50,976 nucleotides of DNA. Origin: Bacteroidales bacterium UBA1223. Lineage in GTDB: Bacteria; Bacteroidota; Bacteroidia; Bacteroidales; P3. Below, piece after piece: positions 35,901 through 42,484 of this stretch (position 1 is the first letter of the stretch; each line of letters begins with the position of its first letter). Location of the stretch: contig DBXB01000046.1 in NCBI GenBank assembly GCA_002309155.1, positions 1-50,976 on the forward strand, read 5' to 3'. The notes below the pieces were generated by a model, which worked only from the letters and a program-made list of their open reading frames with translations, was not told the origin of the DNA and ran no database searches. The position numbers and the translations under genes were made by a program.

Positions 35901-38891
35901 ACCAATGCTGGTAGCCAGAACGGCGTTATCTCCACACCTCTCACAATACAGACTCCGTTGCCCGATTATGGCGGAACTACCAATGCCCAGAGTATCGGTG
36001 AACTGAGAGCTCTCCATGTTGTCAAGAGCACAGTCGACACTATGATTGTCGAATGTAGAAACAGTGACAGGTCCAACGACTATACGACCAAAGGATGGCT
36101 CTCTGTATGGGTCGACATTAACCGTGACGGTGAGTTCAACTATAATCCTGACTCGATAGCTGTCTATCCTCTTTCTGAACTGCTTTACAGTGATACCATC
36201 ACGAGTGGTATTCCAGATAGATTCCTATTCTCACTGCCTCCTGAGGTACGCACCGGTTATATGCGTATGCGTATTATCGCTCAGCAGAATACTAGCAAAC
36301 CGTGTGAACCCGATGGTGGATTCCAGTTTGGATGTATCCACGATTACCTGCTCTATGTCGAGGACCATCCTGTCGACATTGACCTCTGTGCGTCTCGTAT
36401 TGTGTCACCTAACAATCAGCATATAGGTGGACATACTGGATATAATGCCGACACCGCAGTGACGGTAACATTCCAGATTGCCAACAAGGGTCTTCAGACC
36501 ATCAATGCCGCCCAGATTGACTATTCGTTCACCAATCCACACGAGAACACCGTTGTTGGTTCTCTCCAGTGGACTGGCAGCCTCGATGCCGGTCAGAGTG
36601 CCGTGATTGATCTCCCAGCACGTGTCTTCGCCGAGGGCGTTACCGATGTTGTTATCGCTGTCTCCACTTTGGGTGACACCAATGCCATCAACGACACTAT
36701 CCTGTATCAGTACTACAGGGCTCCTATTAAGACTCTCGTCTTCTCTGATGACTTTGAACGTGTCACGCAGTGGTTCATACCTCGTGGTTACTCTCCATTC
36801 ACCCAGAACCTGTGGCAGATAGGCAAGTCAAGGAAACCGAATATCATGGCTTGTGTCAGTGACTCATGTATACTGACAACTAACGTGTCAGGCCTTGTCA
36901 ATGTCTATAGCACGGGTAACGTAAGTTATGCCTACACTCCCATCTTCGATATCGCCACAATACGTCCTGACACCCTTGAACTCTGGGTGGCCCGCGATAT
37001 GGCACACGGCCATCTCGCCAGAATTGAGTTCTGCGACTATCTTGGACGCTGGACAGCTATAGGTAATTCCAACGACACCTTGTGGTATACCACGGGTATG
37101 CAGTGGGATACCGTCTCCCCAGGTTACAGCTACTCGCTGTGTCGCTTCCCGCTGTCTAAGATCGCTTCCGATTTCCAGCAGCGTCTACAGTTGAGGTTGG
37201 TTTATCTGGCAGAACACGAGTCTCCGGCATGCGACGGTGTGGCCATCGACAACTTTGTGGTGGGTAGGGCTCGCCGTGGACTCGATGTCGGTGTCATTGC
37301 TATTACTTATCCTACTCATCCTAAATTCGGTCAGACTATCAATCCTCGTGTGGTCATCAAGAACTACGGTCTCGACACTCTCTACTCTATTGACCTCGCT
37401 TACTTGCCTTATGGTGTCAACCTGGCTAAGGTAGGCACTTATACCAATGAGCAGGGTCTGATGCCAGGTTCAACTGATATCTTTGAGTTCTCGGCACCGT
37501 TTACGGTTATGAACGACTTCCCGGATACTTTCCAGATCTGTGCTTACACCACAGTCAATATGGACCTCTATCCCGACAACGACTCTGTCTGCTCAGACTT
37601 CTATCTCTCACCTCTCGACAACGATATGGGTATGGTGTCGTTCGTCAGTCCTCTCGACAGGACTATCGCCGGCGACTCTATCACAGTTACCGTCCGTCTG
37701 CGTAACTTTGGCCAGGCTCCTGCCCAGAGTGCAACGGTGACATACATCTATAATGAGTCTTTCACCGTGACTGAGAATATCAATTTCGTCAACTCCATAG
37801 GTCATGACCTTGAATCCTTCGAATATTTCAACTACTCATTCCAGCAGAAATTCAGGGCTTCTATGGGTATGATGAATATCAGGGCTTATGTCTCGATGAA
37901 TAACGACGACTATCTCTACAATGACACTATCTTCAAGAACTTCATCGGTCTGTCGGCTATCACCGACCTCTCGGCACGTGGTGTTATCGTTGACAAGACC
38001 AACTCCGCCGAGGTCAAATTCCAGGTCATCATCGACAACATAGGCGCACGTGCCGCCAACGACTTCAAGATTGGTCTGTGGTACTATAACGACACTTCTA
38101 CAAGAATTGAGCATGTGTACCACGCCAACACCCCGCTTCCGGCATTGAGTACCCTGACTTATCTCTTCCCCGAGGTATTCCCCAACCATGACGAGTACTA
38201 CAATGTCGTCACGGCTTATGTCCATTGCGATGAAGATAACGACAACACCAACGACACTACCACCAATATTGTGGATCAGATTACCGACCTGCGTGCTGTA
38301 CGTGTAATCGTCGAAGAGAATCGCTACGACTCCTGCCGTGTCCGTATGGAGGTGGAAAATGTCGGCAATATCAATACCCGTGCTGACCAGTATCTGCAAC
38401 TTACCGCTACTGTCAACGGAAAGACTATCAAGACATCCTTCCTGCGTAGTATCATGCCAGGCGAGATAGCCACATTTGAATTCAACAAGACAGTTCCCAA
38501 GAGTCCGACTAGAACTTATGTGGGATCCGGCAAGCTTCAGATCACTTCTGACCACTTGAATGACAACGACCAGACTTCGGTGGTCGATGTGGTTAACTAC
38601 TTCGAGGGAGTGCCGCTTGTAAGCGAGTACAATGGCATGATTCTGCAACAGAATTATCCTAACCCGTTCAACAACTCCACTCGTATCGATTTCACTCTGC
38701 CGACGTCAGCTAATGTCAGATTCTTCGTCATGGATGGTCTCGGTCGACTCGTATACCAGAGCGAGGACTTCTACAACGGCGGAGAACACTCTATCAACTT
38801 CAGCGATACCGATCTCTCTACGGGAGTCTATTACTACGGTATTGAGGTCGACGGTACCCGTCTGATGCGTAGAATGGTACTAAAACGCTGA
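26997..38891 (+). CDS. Giant T9SS-secreted surface protein (3964 aa) with beta-helix, CARDB-like and GEVED-like modules
   Basis: The protein begins with a signal peptide (MNKRLLLFGLISLFLAFNVN-AQ) and ends with a T9SS type A sorting tail (from about 3881: QQNYPNPFNNSTRIDFTLP ... GVYYYGIEVDGTRLMRRMVL). Modules by eye: MAM/choice-of-anchor-like N-terminus (about 22-230); CARDB-like Ig units (for example 530-640, LKNYGAQPINGVRIYYSVDN, and many later); a right-handed beta-helix at about 647-1085; a lamin-tail-like segment about 1300-1450; a second beta-helix at about 2022-2458; a GEVED-like domain about 2930-3120 (SVWVDINRDGEFNY); another anchor-type domain about 3250-3460; then more CARDB-like units. 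Both beta-helices end in NPCxGAxEF. It is probably a cell-surface adhesin or glycan-binding fibre. No catalytic motif was seen. One frame, no interruption. Confidence 0.9.
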   Translation: MNKRLLLFGLISLFLAFNVNAQIVTKYEQGFESSGETSSYTVVQGSVAPVTNVASTGSRSLKLQHTSQEAIIMLDTIDFTDNGSFQFFYLEFMHICDVDPQTTAATNSVAIIDVKRIDEANWTTLNGSDYYDNSWGGGSEGFVGNSTFTQRSYPIWRGANMNNTWWKRERFKLALRLSQAPLQNRKLLIRFHLKPRTAAGATNAGWYLDNVKVQCSPNSMLLPVINMVDYPDLTLHPNSRGAHIAADFYTPLTQGMCNDSVYIQYSLGLADTIRKAPLSPVASVPGRYEFFIPFCGYDTIVKWRVVGKDNSVNHNQTNFPADVSSWMEYRCVRGYDQNSPMAATSGTPSTILPFSNMGDFKCQIVYDSAELAATYKPGAITQIRFPVASNVANSMHNRFVLKMCNVNADFAYNTDFDFYSEFMKTVYDSSLVITQNANTYGTINLQDTFFYAGKGLAFVVYCDNLVGDPAAVSVRTFNAVANSVTTGSLHRGYNASYGFDVFNSAFFDNGEYTAVRPNFTLKVNKNQPLLYDCGISGFIHPNDTTPANAVGNNDVVVTLKNYGAQPINGVRIYYSVDNGAHQYFDWSGTLAPNATINVTINTTQTYNAGYHEMLAWVDDSVLTAGVRYRDHEPFNDTLWTRFITCNGPMSGVRVVGGSTPDYQTLGQLLYALSQCGVDGPLTVKLAPGYYTPHTFPTIPGVSASNYVQFEPLSSAAVTFVSAMADTALVNSLVNLQQARFIRFKDINFLSNCVSNPATYLVRMGTNSVGCQFIDCNFTEVVGGGMSESYMAASALLYSGGADSLVIRGCHFNRGNVGLSLVGPAQDNKAHGNSVLGNFFASQGTNGAVIRNQVDPVVDSNTFNNVYANSSYVLLLQDCDGGSRVTRNTVYVTSGASCIGATNFFGTASNYAVIANNMLVCADDGQSNMLTTPLNIITADYAKVVFNSIKMTAPSRNGIAAATFGGGVLSNSHFYNNIVACFDTVNFAFNYIPTEGASNYIGYNIYYSRGPMLNKYNGINCLTFANWTTHCSMDGNSQNVNPAFLNSTITDLRSYSQNVKNHAVPIPEVTNDMFGTVRDATNPCVGAFEFSALPYDFEIIEFIEPFDVYCEAPQNAPITVVLKNSGVNAFDPSTSSTSVQLAYSRTTTPGVMTPGFSGNIIINRVIPALDTIIFHTGQTLPYATNGMNDTTYHLYVWLTSSIDPNPANDTSSMTVTSRYHAPAPDSISVTSDYGTPATITATSGLQTWYSNVYTASTAHHSEVYWYLTPQSTDHIWRGNTLVTSPLYYDTIFYIRQKRDFDLVKITEVQIKQNMPGVTYPMPLWMNSATAFAVELTNVGDYPANLLGDSLITVGYNSTLNNKIYAFPNVTIQPGQSLVLQYRAGINNVDSTKTLGTVTYNANQNQNFGLIYRHNGHIEDAVAFNDITTHNNWVNRQVPATVWQGGGISLPDSIPTAGVYRTGWPTNPNNLIYSYLLWQRADESHKMTLGTPNNNLIRYHDNGCYGDPASVRVHLINLPNVDMALDNLNIEGGCGLGQSPLTFQVHNRGAYPSGQLVFHYRIDGHPQYAGQALTMQTGCDTLATGVPASSTISYTFDSLVDFTVASASVDFDIKIWVEKVDVDNTGFNDTINLSITSLYMPGLPNVDSYDTVQYDGCIALQSVTPPTDSLAWYDRNMNPLDTCNVFHKCNFYEDDTFYVTSFGASIGNIHVGTLASLSPANNYPSPYNPNKKYVKEQYLFLASDLINAGHGAGPIQTLSFYLDTIIAAVGQYTLTDYVISMGTTSQNTFTSNNNWLPVSQVYSVSSLTLSNSAKGWITHNLDVPFHWNGTDNIVVQITRSISNNITQGARTRYTAAGANKVLFKNDNTSSVVDFTGNGSRSGNRPDIIFGFVDYGCEGPSKPVYVTVVNVPPSDAALGWPEDMGGGMGTGSGSGFTSCDSTSLNVSLHNYGVQSFNTFTIDYWIDSYHGVYNGNTTVASDSTVVITVAKYLFTPGRHSLRLAVNQVDDTVRSNDTISRIINVRFCAGTYPIGNTGIYQNFTAAIDTLMNAGVDGPVVFAVQNGTYVEQLTLGKVDGVSNVNTVTFTGDPTDVGNVVLRYAPVAATNHVIKISGAEYIRFRNMTFNSRGTGNYNNVIAIDSSSDVRFSHVRIAVKGTVNNNNANGIVIGEGVHALYVDTSIIDSGYYAIRSIVTRDGASDGVYITKNQIRSFTNTALYLRKVDDVYVVANNINTASPSGNRAFTGVFIAEHNGPVTVERNNIVLADNFAGVKQGIKIINVNGSSAMRSHVSNNMCAMVGSGGTTTAGIMIDSSTFLNAYYNTSQVYINTNGTAGFNTKAMHVGTTSSNVSIMNNILSNLSGGYPIYVQNAANVENINYNDYWVERSERICTWGATECYSLTEMRATNGMDNNSMNEKPYFRSNTDLHLSIGTFCERAQYNTEVPLDIDDSIRPQIPNPCMGAHEFQRKNHNIAIMEIHKPQLQVVGIDHFTDNIEGDTLWVVVSFTNDGTSTESNLSWWAEVKGRPDLHSSTRYFDEMLPQDSRRDSNYIVMPLGVYDSQVVAVYFPLANDSVPENNYLEKPMFLDPAYNFRAQSAVIHDESNSCRMQNTQVSVVLTNNGRKTFPAGWQVPVGFQVILQTTGIVVPTLPVQWEETLTLPVDVEPNASVTLDLNQTANLYPTNNAKDIQVRARAWVKFQYDWKPSNDTSSYTTQASKYTPSSPVGIDLHIPYATWDTIFASQTDIPPTGAAIHRNIMWYRDSTDSPFFTANNYNRSCWWETPQYFHDSTYFLACVSQAGCTSYYSPVSVYLNPRVPVDMAVLGVEEPVGTRVYMTQDSVKLRLINYGSQTMTNIPVVYQFYNKNHVLLQEVTEVCTASIAPDSEYVFRFDSLINIPTWGANEVYYLRVWTDMPNENVRLNDTLREESLFYAIPDNLYIEPSVEDKVGFDITRVAWSSLDNRINPAGHNYINFTNAGSQNGVISTPLTIQTPLPDYGGTTNAQSIGELRALHVVKSTVDTMIVECRNSDRSNDYTTKGWLSVWVDINRDGEFNYNPDSIAVYPLSELLYSDTITSGIPDRFLFSLPPEVRTGYMRMRIIAQQNTSKPCEPDGGFQFGCIHDYLLYVEDHPVDIDLCASRIVSPNNQHIGGHTGYNADTAVTVTFQIANKGLQTINAAQIDYSFTNPHENTVVGSLQWTGSLDAGQSAVIDLPARVFAEGVTDVVIAVSTLGDTNAINDTILYQYYRAPIKTLVFSDDFERVTQWFIPRGYSPFTQNLWQIGKSRKPNIMACVSDSCILTTNVSGLVNVYSTGNVSYAYTPIFDIATIRPDTLELWVARDMAHGHLARIEFCDYLGRWTAIGNSNDTLWYTTGMQWDTVSPGYSYSLCRFPLSKIASDFQQRLQLRLVYLAEHESPACDGVAIDNFVVGRARRGLDVGVIAITYPTHPKFGQTINPRVVIKNYGLDTLYSIDLAYLPYGVNLAKVGTYTNEQGLMPGSTDIFEFSAPFTVMNDFPDTFQICAYTTVNMDLYPDNDSVCSDFYLSPLDNDMGMVSFVSPLDRTIAGDSITVTVRLRNFGQAPAQSATVTYIYNESFTVTENINFVNSIGHDLESFEYFNYSFQQKFRASMGMMNIRAYVSMNNDDYLYNDTIFKNFIGLSAITDLSARGVIVDKTNSAEVKFQVIIDNIGARAANDFKIGLWYYNDTSTRIEHVYHANTPLPALSTLTYLFPEVFPNHDEYYNVVTAYVHCDEDNDNTNDTTTNIVDQITDLRAVRVIVEENRYDSCRVRMEVENVGNINTRADQYLQLTATVNGKTIKTSFLRSIMPGEIATFEFNKTVPKSPTRTYVGSGKLQITSDHLNDNDQTSVVDVVNYFEGVPLVSEYNGMILQQNYPNPFNNSTRIDFTLPTSANVRFFVMDGLGRLVYQSEDFYNGGEHSINFSDTDLSTGVYYYGIEVDGTRLMRRMVLKR

Positions 38892-38925
38892 TAAGACTTT
38901 CGACACTAAAGAATCGCTTTCAGCC

Positions 38926-40266
38926 GTGCTGAACCGTTTCGTCGAACATATTGCTAAGGAGCACCTGATAGCCCACGGGCAGCAGGTGCTCCTTGCTGTT
39001 AGCGGTGGCCGCGACTCTGTGGCGATGGCCGACTTGATGATACGTGCTGGTTACCGATGCGGTTTGGCACACTGCAATTTTAACCTCCGACCGGGGGATT
39101 GCGACAGGGACGAGGCTTTTGTCTGTCGACTGGCGGTCGACTTGCAACTTCCTTTCTATATCGCAAATTTCGATACCGTAGAATATGCCACCGAGCACGG
39201 CCTCTCTGTTGAGGAGGCGGCCCGTGAGTTGCGCTACGCTTTCTTTGAAGAGGTGAGGGCGCAAGAAGGTTACGACCTCATTGCTACGGCACACCATGCC
39301 GACGATGCCATCGAGACTTTCTTCATAAACTTGATACGGGGCACGGGTATCGCTGGACTCCGTGGAATACCTCGCCGCAATGGCGCTATCATACGTCCTA
39401 TGTTGCCGTTCAGCCGCAAGGATATCGATGACTATATTGCGGAAAGAGGTCTCTCATTCGTTGAGGATTATACAAATGCGCAGACGTTGTATTTGCGCAA
39501 CCGTATACGCCATACGTTGCTCCCCGTGATACGTGAAATTTCCCCCTCGTTTGATGCTACTATGCAGGATAATATGAGGAATCTTGATGAAGCCTGCGGT
39601 ATTTACAGGGATGCTGTCGACGAGGTGGCGAATAGGCTCCTGCAACCTGCTGACGATGGCTACGAGATTGATATCGCATCACTGCGCAGTCTCTCACCTC
39701 TGCGAACATATCTCTTCGAACTATTGCGTCCTTTTGGTTTTTCCTCATCGGTTGTCAACGACATAATATCTTCGCTCGACGCTCAGAGTGGCAAGCAGTT
39801 CTTCTCTCCCACACATAGGTTGCTTAAAGACAGGGAACGACTCTTCATTCTTCCGAATAAAGAGGATGAACCTGAGGAATATGTTATCACAAAGGGAACC
39901 ACCTCAATCGAGAAGCCTGTGGCACTGATGTTCGATATCGTCGCCACCGATGGCAAACCGATAAAGCTTGGTAAAGATGAAGCCTGGTTTGACAACGACA
40001 AACTTGAGTATCCTCTGCTTCTGCGTCATTGGCATGATGGCGACCGTTTCACTCCCTTTGGCATGAAAGGTTCCCGTCTTCTCAGCGACCTTTTCTCCGA
40101 CATGAAGATGAACAGGGCTGAGAAAGAGAAAGTTTGGATCCTTTGTGACGCCAATAATGAGATTTTGTGGGTTGTCGGGATAAGGGCTTCTGCAAGGTGC
40201 GCCGTCAGTAAGTCTACGGAGAATGTGCTCCGTTGCCGGCTTCAGATTTCTGAGATTAAGGAGTGA
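38926..40266 (+). CDS. tilS: tRNA(Ile)-lysidine synthase
   Basis: A 446-residue enzyme that adds lysine to C34 of the CAU-anticodon tRNA-Ile, changing its reading from AUG to AUA. The ATP PP-loop LLAVSGGRDSVAMADL (SGGxDS) is followed by RCGLAHCNFNLR, LIATAHHADDAIETFFINL, RGTGIAGLRGIPRRNGAIIR and the tRNA-binding YTNAQTLYLRNRIRHTLLPV. The C-terminal domain (WHDGDRFTPFGMKGSRLLSD) is complete. The frame starts with GTG at 38926 (MLNRFVEHIA), 34 bp after the giant gene; no ATG fits. Its last 11 bp overlap the opposite gene ending at 40256. Confidence 0.94.
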   Translation: MLNRFVEHIAKEHLIAHGQQVLLAVSGGRDSVAMADLMIRAGYRCGLAHCNFNLRPGDCDRDEAFVCRLAVDLQLPFYIANFDTVEYATEHGLSVEEAARELRYAFFEEVRAQEGYDLIATAHHADDAIETFFINLIRGTGIAGLRGIPRRNGAIIRPMLPFSRKDIDDYIAERGLSFVEDYTNAQTLYLRNRIRHTLLPVIREISPSFDATMQDNMRNLDEACGIYRDAVDEVANRLLQPADDGYEIDIASLRSLSPLRTYLFELLRPFGFSSSVVNDIISSLDAQSGKQFFSPTHRLLKDRERLFILPNKEDEPEEYVITKGTTSIEKPVALMFDIVATDGKPIKLGKDEAWFDNDKLEYPLLLRHWHDGDRFTPFGMKGSRLLSDLFSDMKMNRAEKEKVWILCDANNEILWVVGIRASARCAVSKSTENVLRCRLQISEIKE

Positions 40267-41527
40267 ACACTATCTGACGGAGTCCTACCAGCCGGTCGTA
40301 TCGTGCGCCAGGGGCGCGATAATAAACATAAATGGTGTAGTTGTTGGTCATCGCATAGTGGTCACCCTCTATGGTGGCGGTCAAAGCTTCTCTCTCTCCT
40401 GTTGGAAGGAATAGTAGTTGGTAGGAGTAGTAGCCTTGCTTCAGAAGCATCCGTTTGGTATAGGTCTTGTACTGTGCATTCCATTCCATGCGACTCTCCT
40501 CGTCGAGTCTCCACTGCGTCAGGTCCCCCACAATATAGATGTTGCCGTTAAGATAAGGTCTCTCCAAGGGTAAGCTGAAGGTCACCCACACATAGTCGGC
40601 CTCCGTCTGCGGATTGTTGTGTTCCCTGATGTTGGTCTTCATGCCACCGTTCAGACTGTTGTATTGGGTGTATACGGTTCGCGACCTGTCCTCGTCGGGT
40701 GCCAGGAATGCGAAGGTCTCACCACCCCATTGCTCTATTCTCTGTACATGGTACATTGCCGCCCACAGGTTGCTCAGGTCGAAATAACGGAAATGATTGC
40801 CTCCCGGGAAGACATTGCTAGACTGCCATTGATAGGATATCGATTCGCCACTATAGCCGTTGGAGGTCATCAGGTGCTTCAGGTCCTCGCGACGGTTCTG
40901 CTGGACGAAGACATGATAGTAACTTGACGTGAATGACAGAAAACTGTTTTTACGGGGCGTGACATTGATGTTCACCTCCTGGTCTCTCCAGATATTGCCG
41001 AAACCTCCCGAGACTTTTCCTGTGGTGCTTTCGATGGCGACATTGTCCTCAAATACCCAGAAGCGACGGGTGAGAATGGTGCTGTCGGGGTTGTCGGCGG
41101 GGTAGACCTCCAGGATGTAGTTCCCAGATGCCGAGAAATGACTCCAAGCGTCGGGGATGGGCTGGTAGTAGTTTACATAATCCTGTTTGGTGTTGAACGA
41201 CGATTGGTGGTTCTCTATCTCGCCTTCGGCGAAACCGTTGATGTATTCGTTGTCTTTCAGCTGGTCCTTTTTCCAGTCCAGGTCGCAGTGGACTATCCTG
41301 TATCGCAAATTCTGCGGCTGCGGATTGAGGATGTCGAATCTCAGCATCAGTTGGTCTGCCGACTCTCCGAATCCGGTCATCTTGATGAATGGCTGCTCAA
41401 GCTCTATGTCACTGCGTGTAAGGTATACGCTTTTGACCTCTTTGCACCAGATAGAGTCAACCATAACCTGACATTGCAGTTGCATGCAGACAAGAATCAG
41501 GGTTGAGAGAATCACCAGTCTTTTCAT
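40256..41527 (-). CDS. DUF5103 / type IX secretion system plug protein
   Basis: A 423-residue exported protein starting MKRLVILSTLILVCMQLQCQ (signal peptide). Blocks typical of DUF5103 are LRFDILNPQPQNLRYRIVHC, LDWKKDQLKDNEYINGF, TKQDYVNYYQPIPDAWSHFS, SGNYILEVYPADNPDSTILT and YYSYQLLFLPTGEREALTAT. Members of this family are annotated as the plug of the T9SS outer-membrane translocon, which closes the SprA channel when no cargo is passing. This matches the two T9SS-tailed cargo proteins in the window. It converges on tilS with an 11-bp overlap and is followed upstream by the DUF5020 gene (24 bp), so the pair may be an operon. Confidence 0.85.
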   Translation of the reverse strand: MKRLVILSTLILVCMQLQCQVMVDSIWCKEVKSVYLTRSDIELEQPFIKMTGFGESADQLMLRFDILNPQPQNLRYRIVHCDLDWKKDQLKDNEYINGFAEGEIENHQSSFNTKQDYVNYYQPIPDAWSHFSASGNYILEVYPADNPDSTILTRRFWVFEDNVAIESTTGKVSGGFGNIWRDQEVNINVTPRKNSFLSFTSSYYHVFVQQNRREDLKHLMTSNGYSGESISYQWQSSNVFPGGNHFRYFDLSNLWAAMYHVQRIEQWGGETFAFLAPDEDRSRTVYTQYNSLNGGMKTNIREHNNPQTEADYVWVTFSLPLERPYLNGNIYIVGDLTQWRLDEESRMEWNAQYKTYTKRMLLKQGYYSYQLLFLPTGEREALTATIEGDHYAMTNNYTIYVYYRAPGARYDRLVGLRQIVFTP

Positions 41528-41551
41528 TGGTTTATTGGTATGTGGCAGGTT

Positions 41552-42328
41552 TTAAAATATCCACTTCAGTCCGATGCATGGGGCTGCGGTAAAACCTTTG
41601 TTCTGGTTCGAGAATGTCGCCGTCGGACCGAGAAAGGCGGGAGCCTTGTATCCTCCTGAGAAATTGTAGGCGAGCTCCACCTCGCCACCTATCGAAAGAT
41701 GTTCACATCCAAAATGCTGGCCTATGTTGTACCATAGCTGCGGTTCGCTGAGGATTACCCAGCTGGTCGTTTCATTATGATACCCCGACGGGGAGTCGTC
41801 CTCGATGTTCCATTCTGTAACTTCTCCCCAGATGTCTAGGAATCCGCTAAATTCAAGTCCTTTGACATTGAAGAGGTCTCTCATTCCCCATGCGCAGGTG
41901 AATTGAATGGGGCAGTTGTCGGTCTGGCCAGATATCCGCTTGTACATAAGTGTGAGGGATAGGGTGTTGCTGAAATCTCCGTTGTGTAACAGATAATCGG
42001 CACCGAAAAGCCATGCGTTGTTCACCAGATAGTTCTCTCCCAGACCTCCGTTCCATTCCACATGAAGGCTGAGAGCGCCGAGTTTGCTATCTTTCCAGAA
42101 ATTCAGGTTACGCGAAATCTCTGTATAGAAGTCGGTGGGTGCTACTTTATCCCACGGGTGGTATATGTCGGTGAAGAAGAATGTGCTTCCCCATTTGTCG
42201 GCCTTGAACATCTCCAAAGTGGTGGTAAGGTGGTCTCTGTTGAAGTCGTAGAGTTCTTGGATGTTGACTTGAGCCCTAAGTCCCATCGTTGATGCAAGCA
42301 ATGCGATAGCCAGTATGATTCTTTTCAT
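41552..42328 (-). CDS. DUF5020 family outer-membrane beta-barrel protein
   Basis: A 258-residue protein from the ATG at 42328 (MKRIILAIALLASTMGLRAQ, signal peptide); an upstream in-frame ATG at 42355 would only add nine residues before it. The mature protein begins VNIQELYDFNRDHLTTTLEM and contains alternating strands rich in aromatic residues, ending LKWIF, an outer-membrane barrel type end. DUF5020 is related in layout to Tsx-like nucleoside-specific channels (GSTFFFTDIYHP near the N-terminus), so a porin role is likely, but the substrate is unknown. A TACTTTTG box lies at 42442-42435. Confidence 0.85.
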   Translation of the reverse strand: MKRIILAIALLASTMGLRAQVNIQELYDFNRDHLTTTLEMFKADKWGSTFFFTDIYHPWDKVAPTDFYTEISRNLNFWKDSKLGALSLHVEWNGGLGENYLVNNAWLFGADYLLHNGDFSNTLSLTLMYKRISGQTDNCPIQFTCAWGMRDLFNVKGLEFSGFLDIWGEVTEWNIEDDSPSGYHNETTSWVILSEPQLWYNIGQHFGCEHLSIGGEVELAYNFSGGYKAPAFLGPTATFSNQNKGFTAAPCIGLKWIF

Positions 42329-42434
42329 TTTTAATGAACCTGTTTGTGATTTCAATTATGAATAATCTGTGGTTTGTTTATTTTTTGATTGATTTAGTTG
42401 TCGTTGTAAAGTCTTTTGTTGGTCGTTGCACTTG

Positions 42435-42442
42435 CAAAAGTA
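42435..42442 (-). promoter_or_regulatory. Putative -7 box (TACTTTTG) for the DUF5020 gene
   Basis: On the minus strand TACTTTTG matches TAnnTTTG, about 107 bp before the ATG at 42328. No well-spaced -33 TTG was seen. Confidence 0.4.
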
Positions 42443-42484
42443 CGTTTATTTTTGCAAAGAGTTGTTCCTTTTCTCGGCAGTGGC

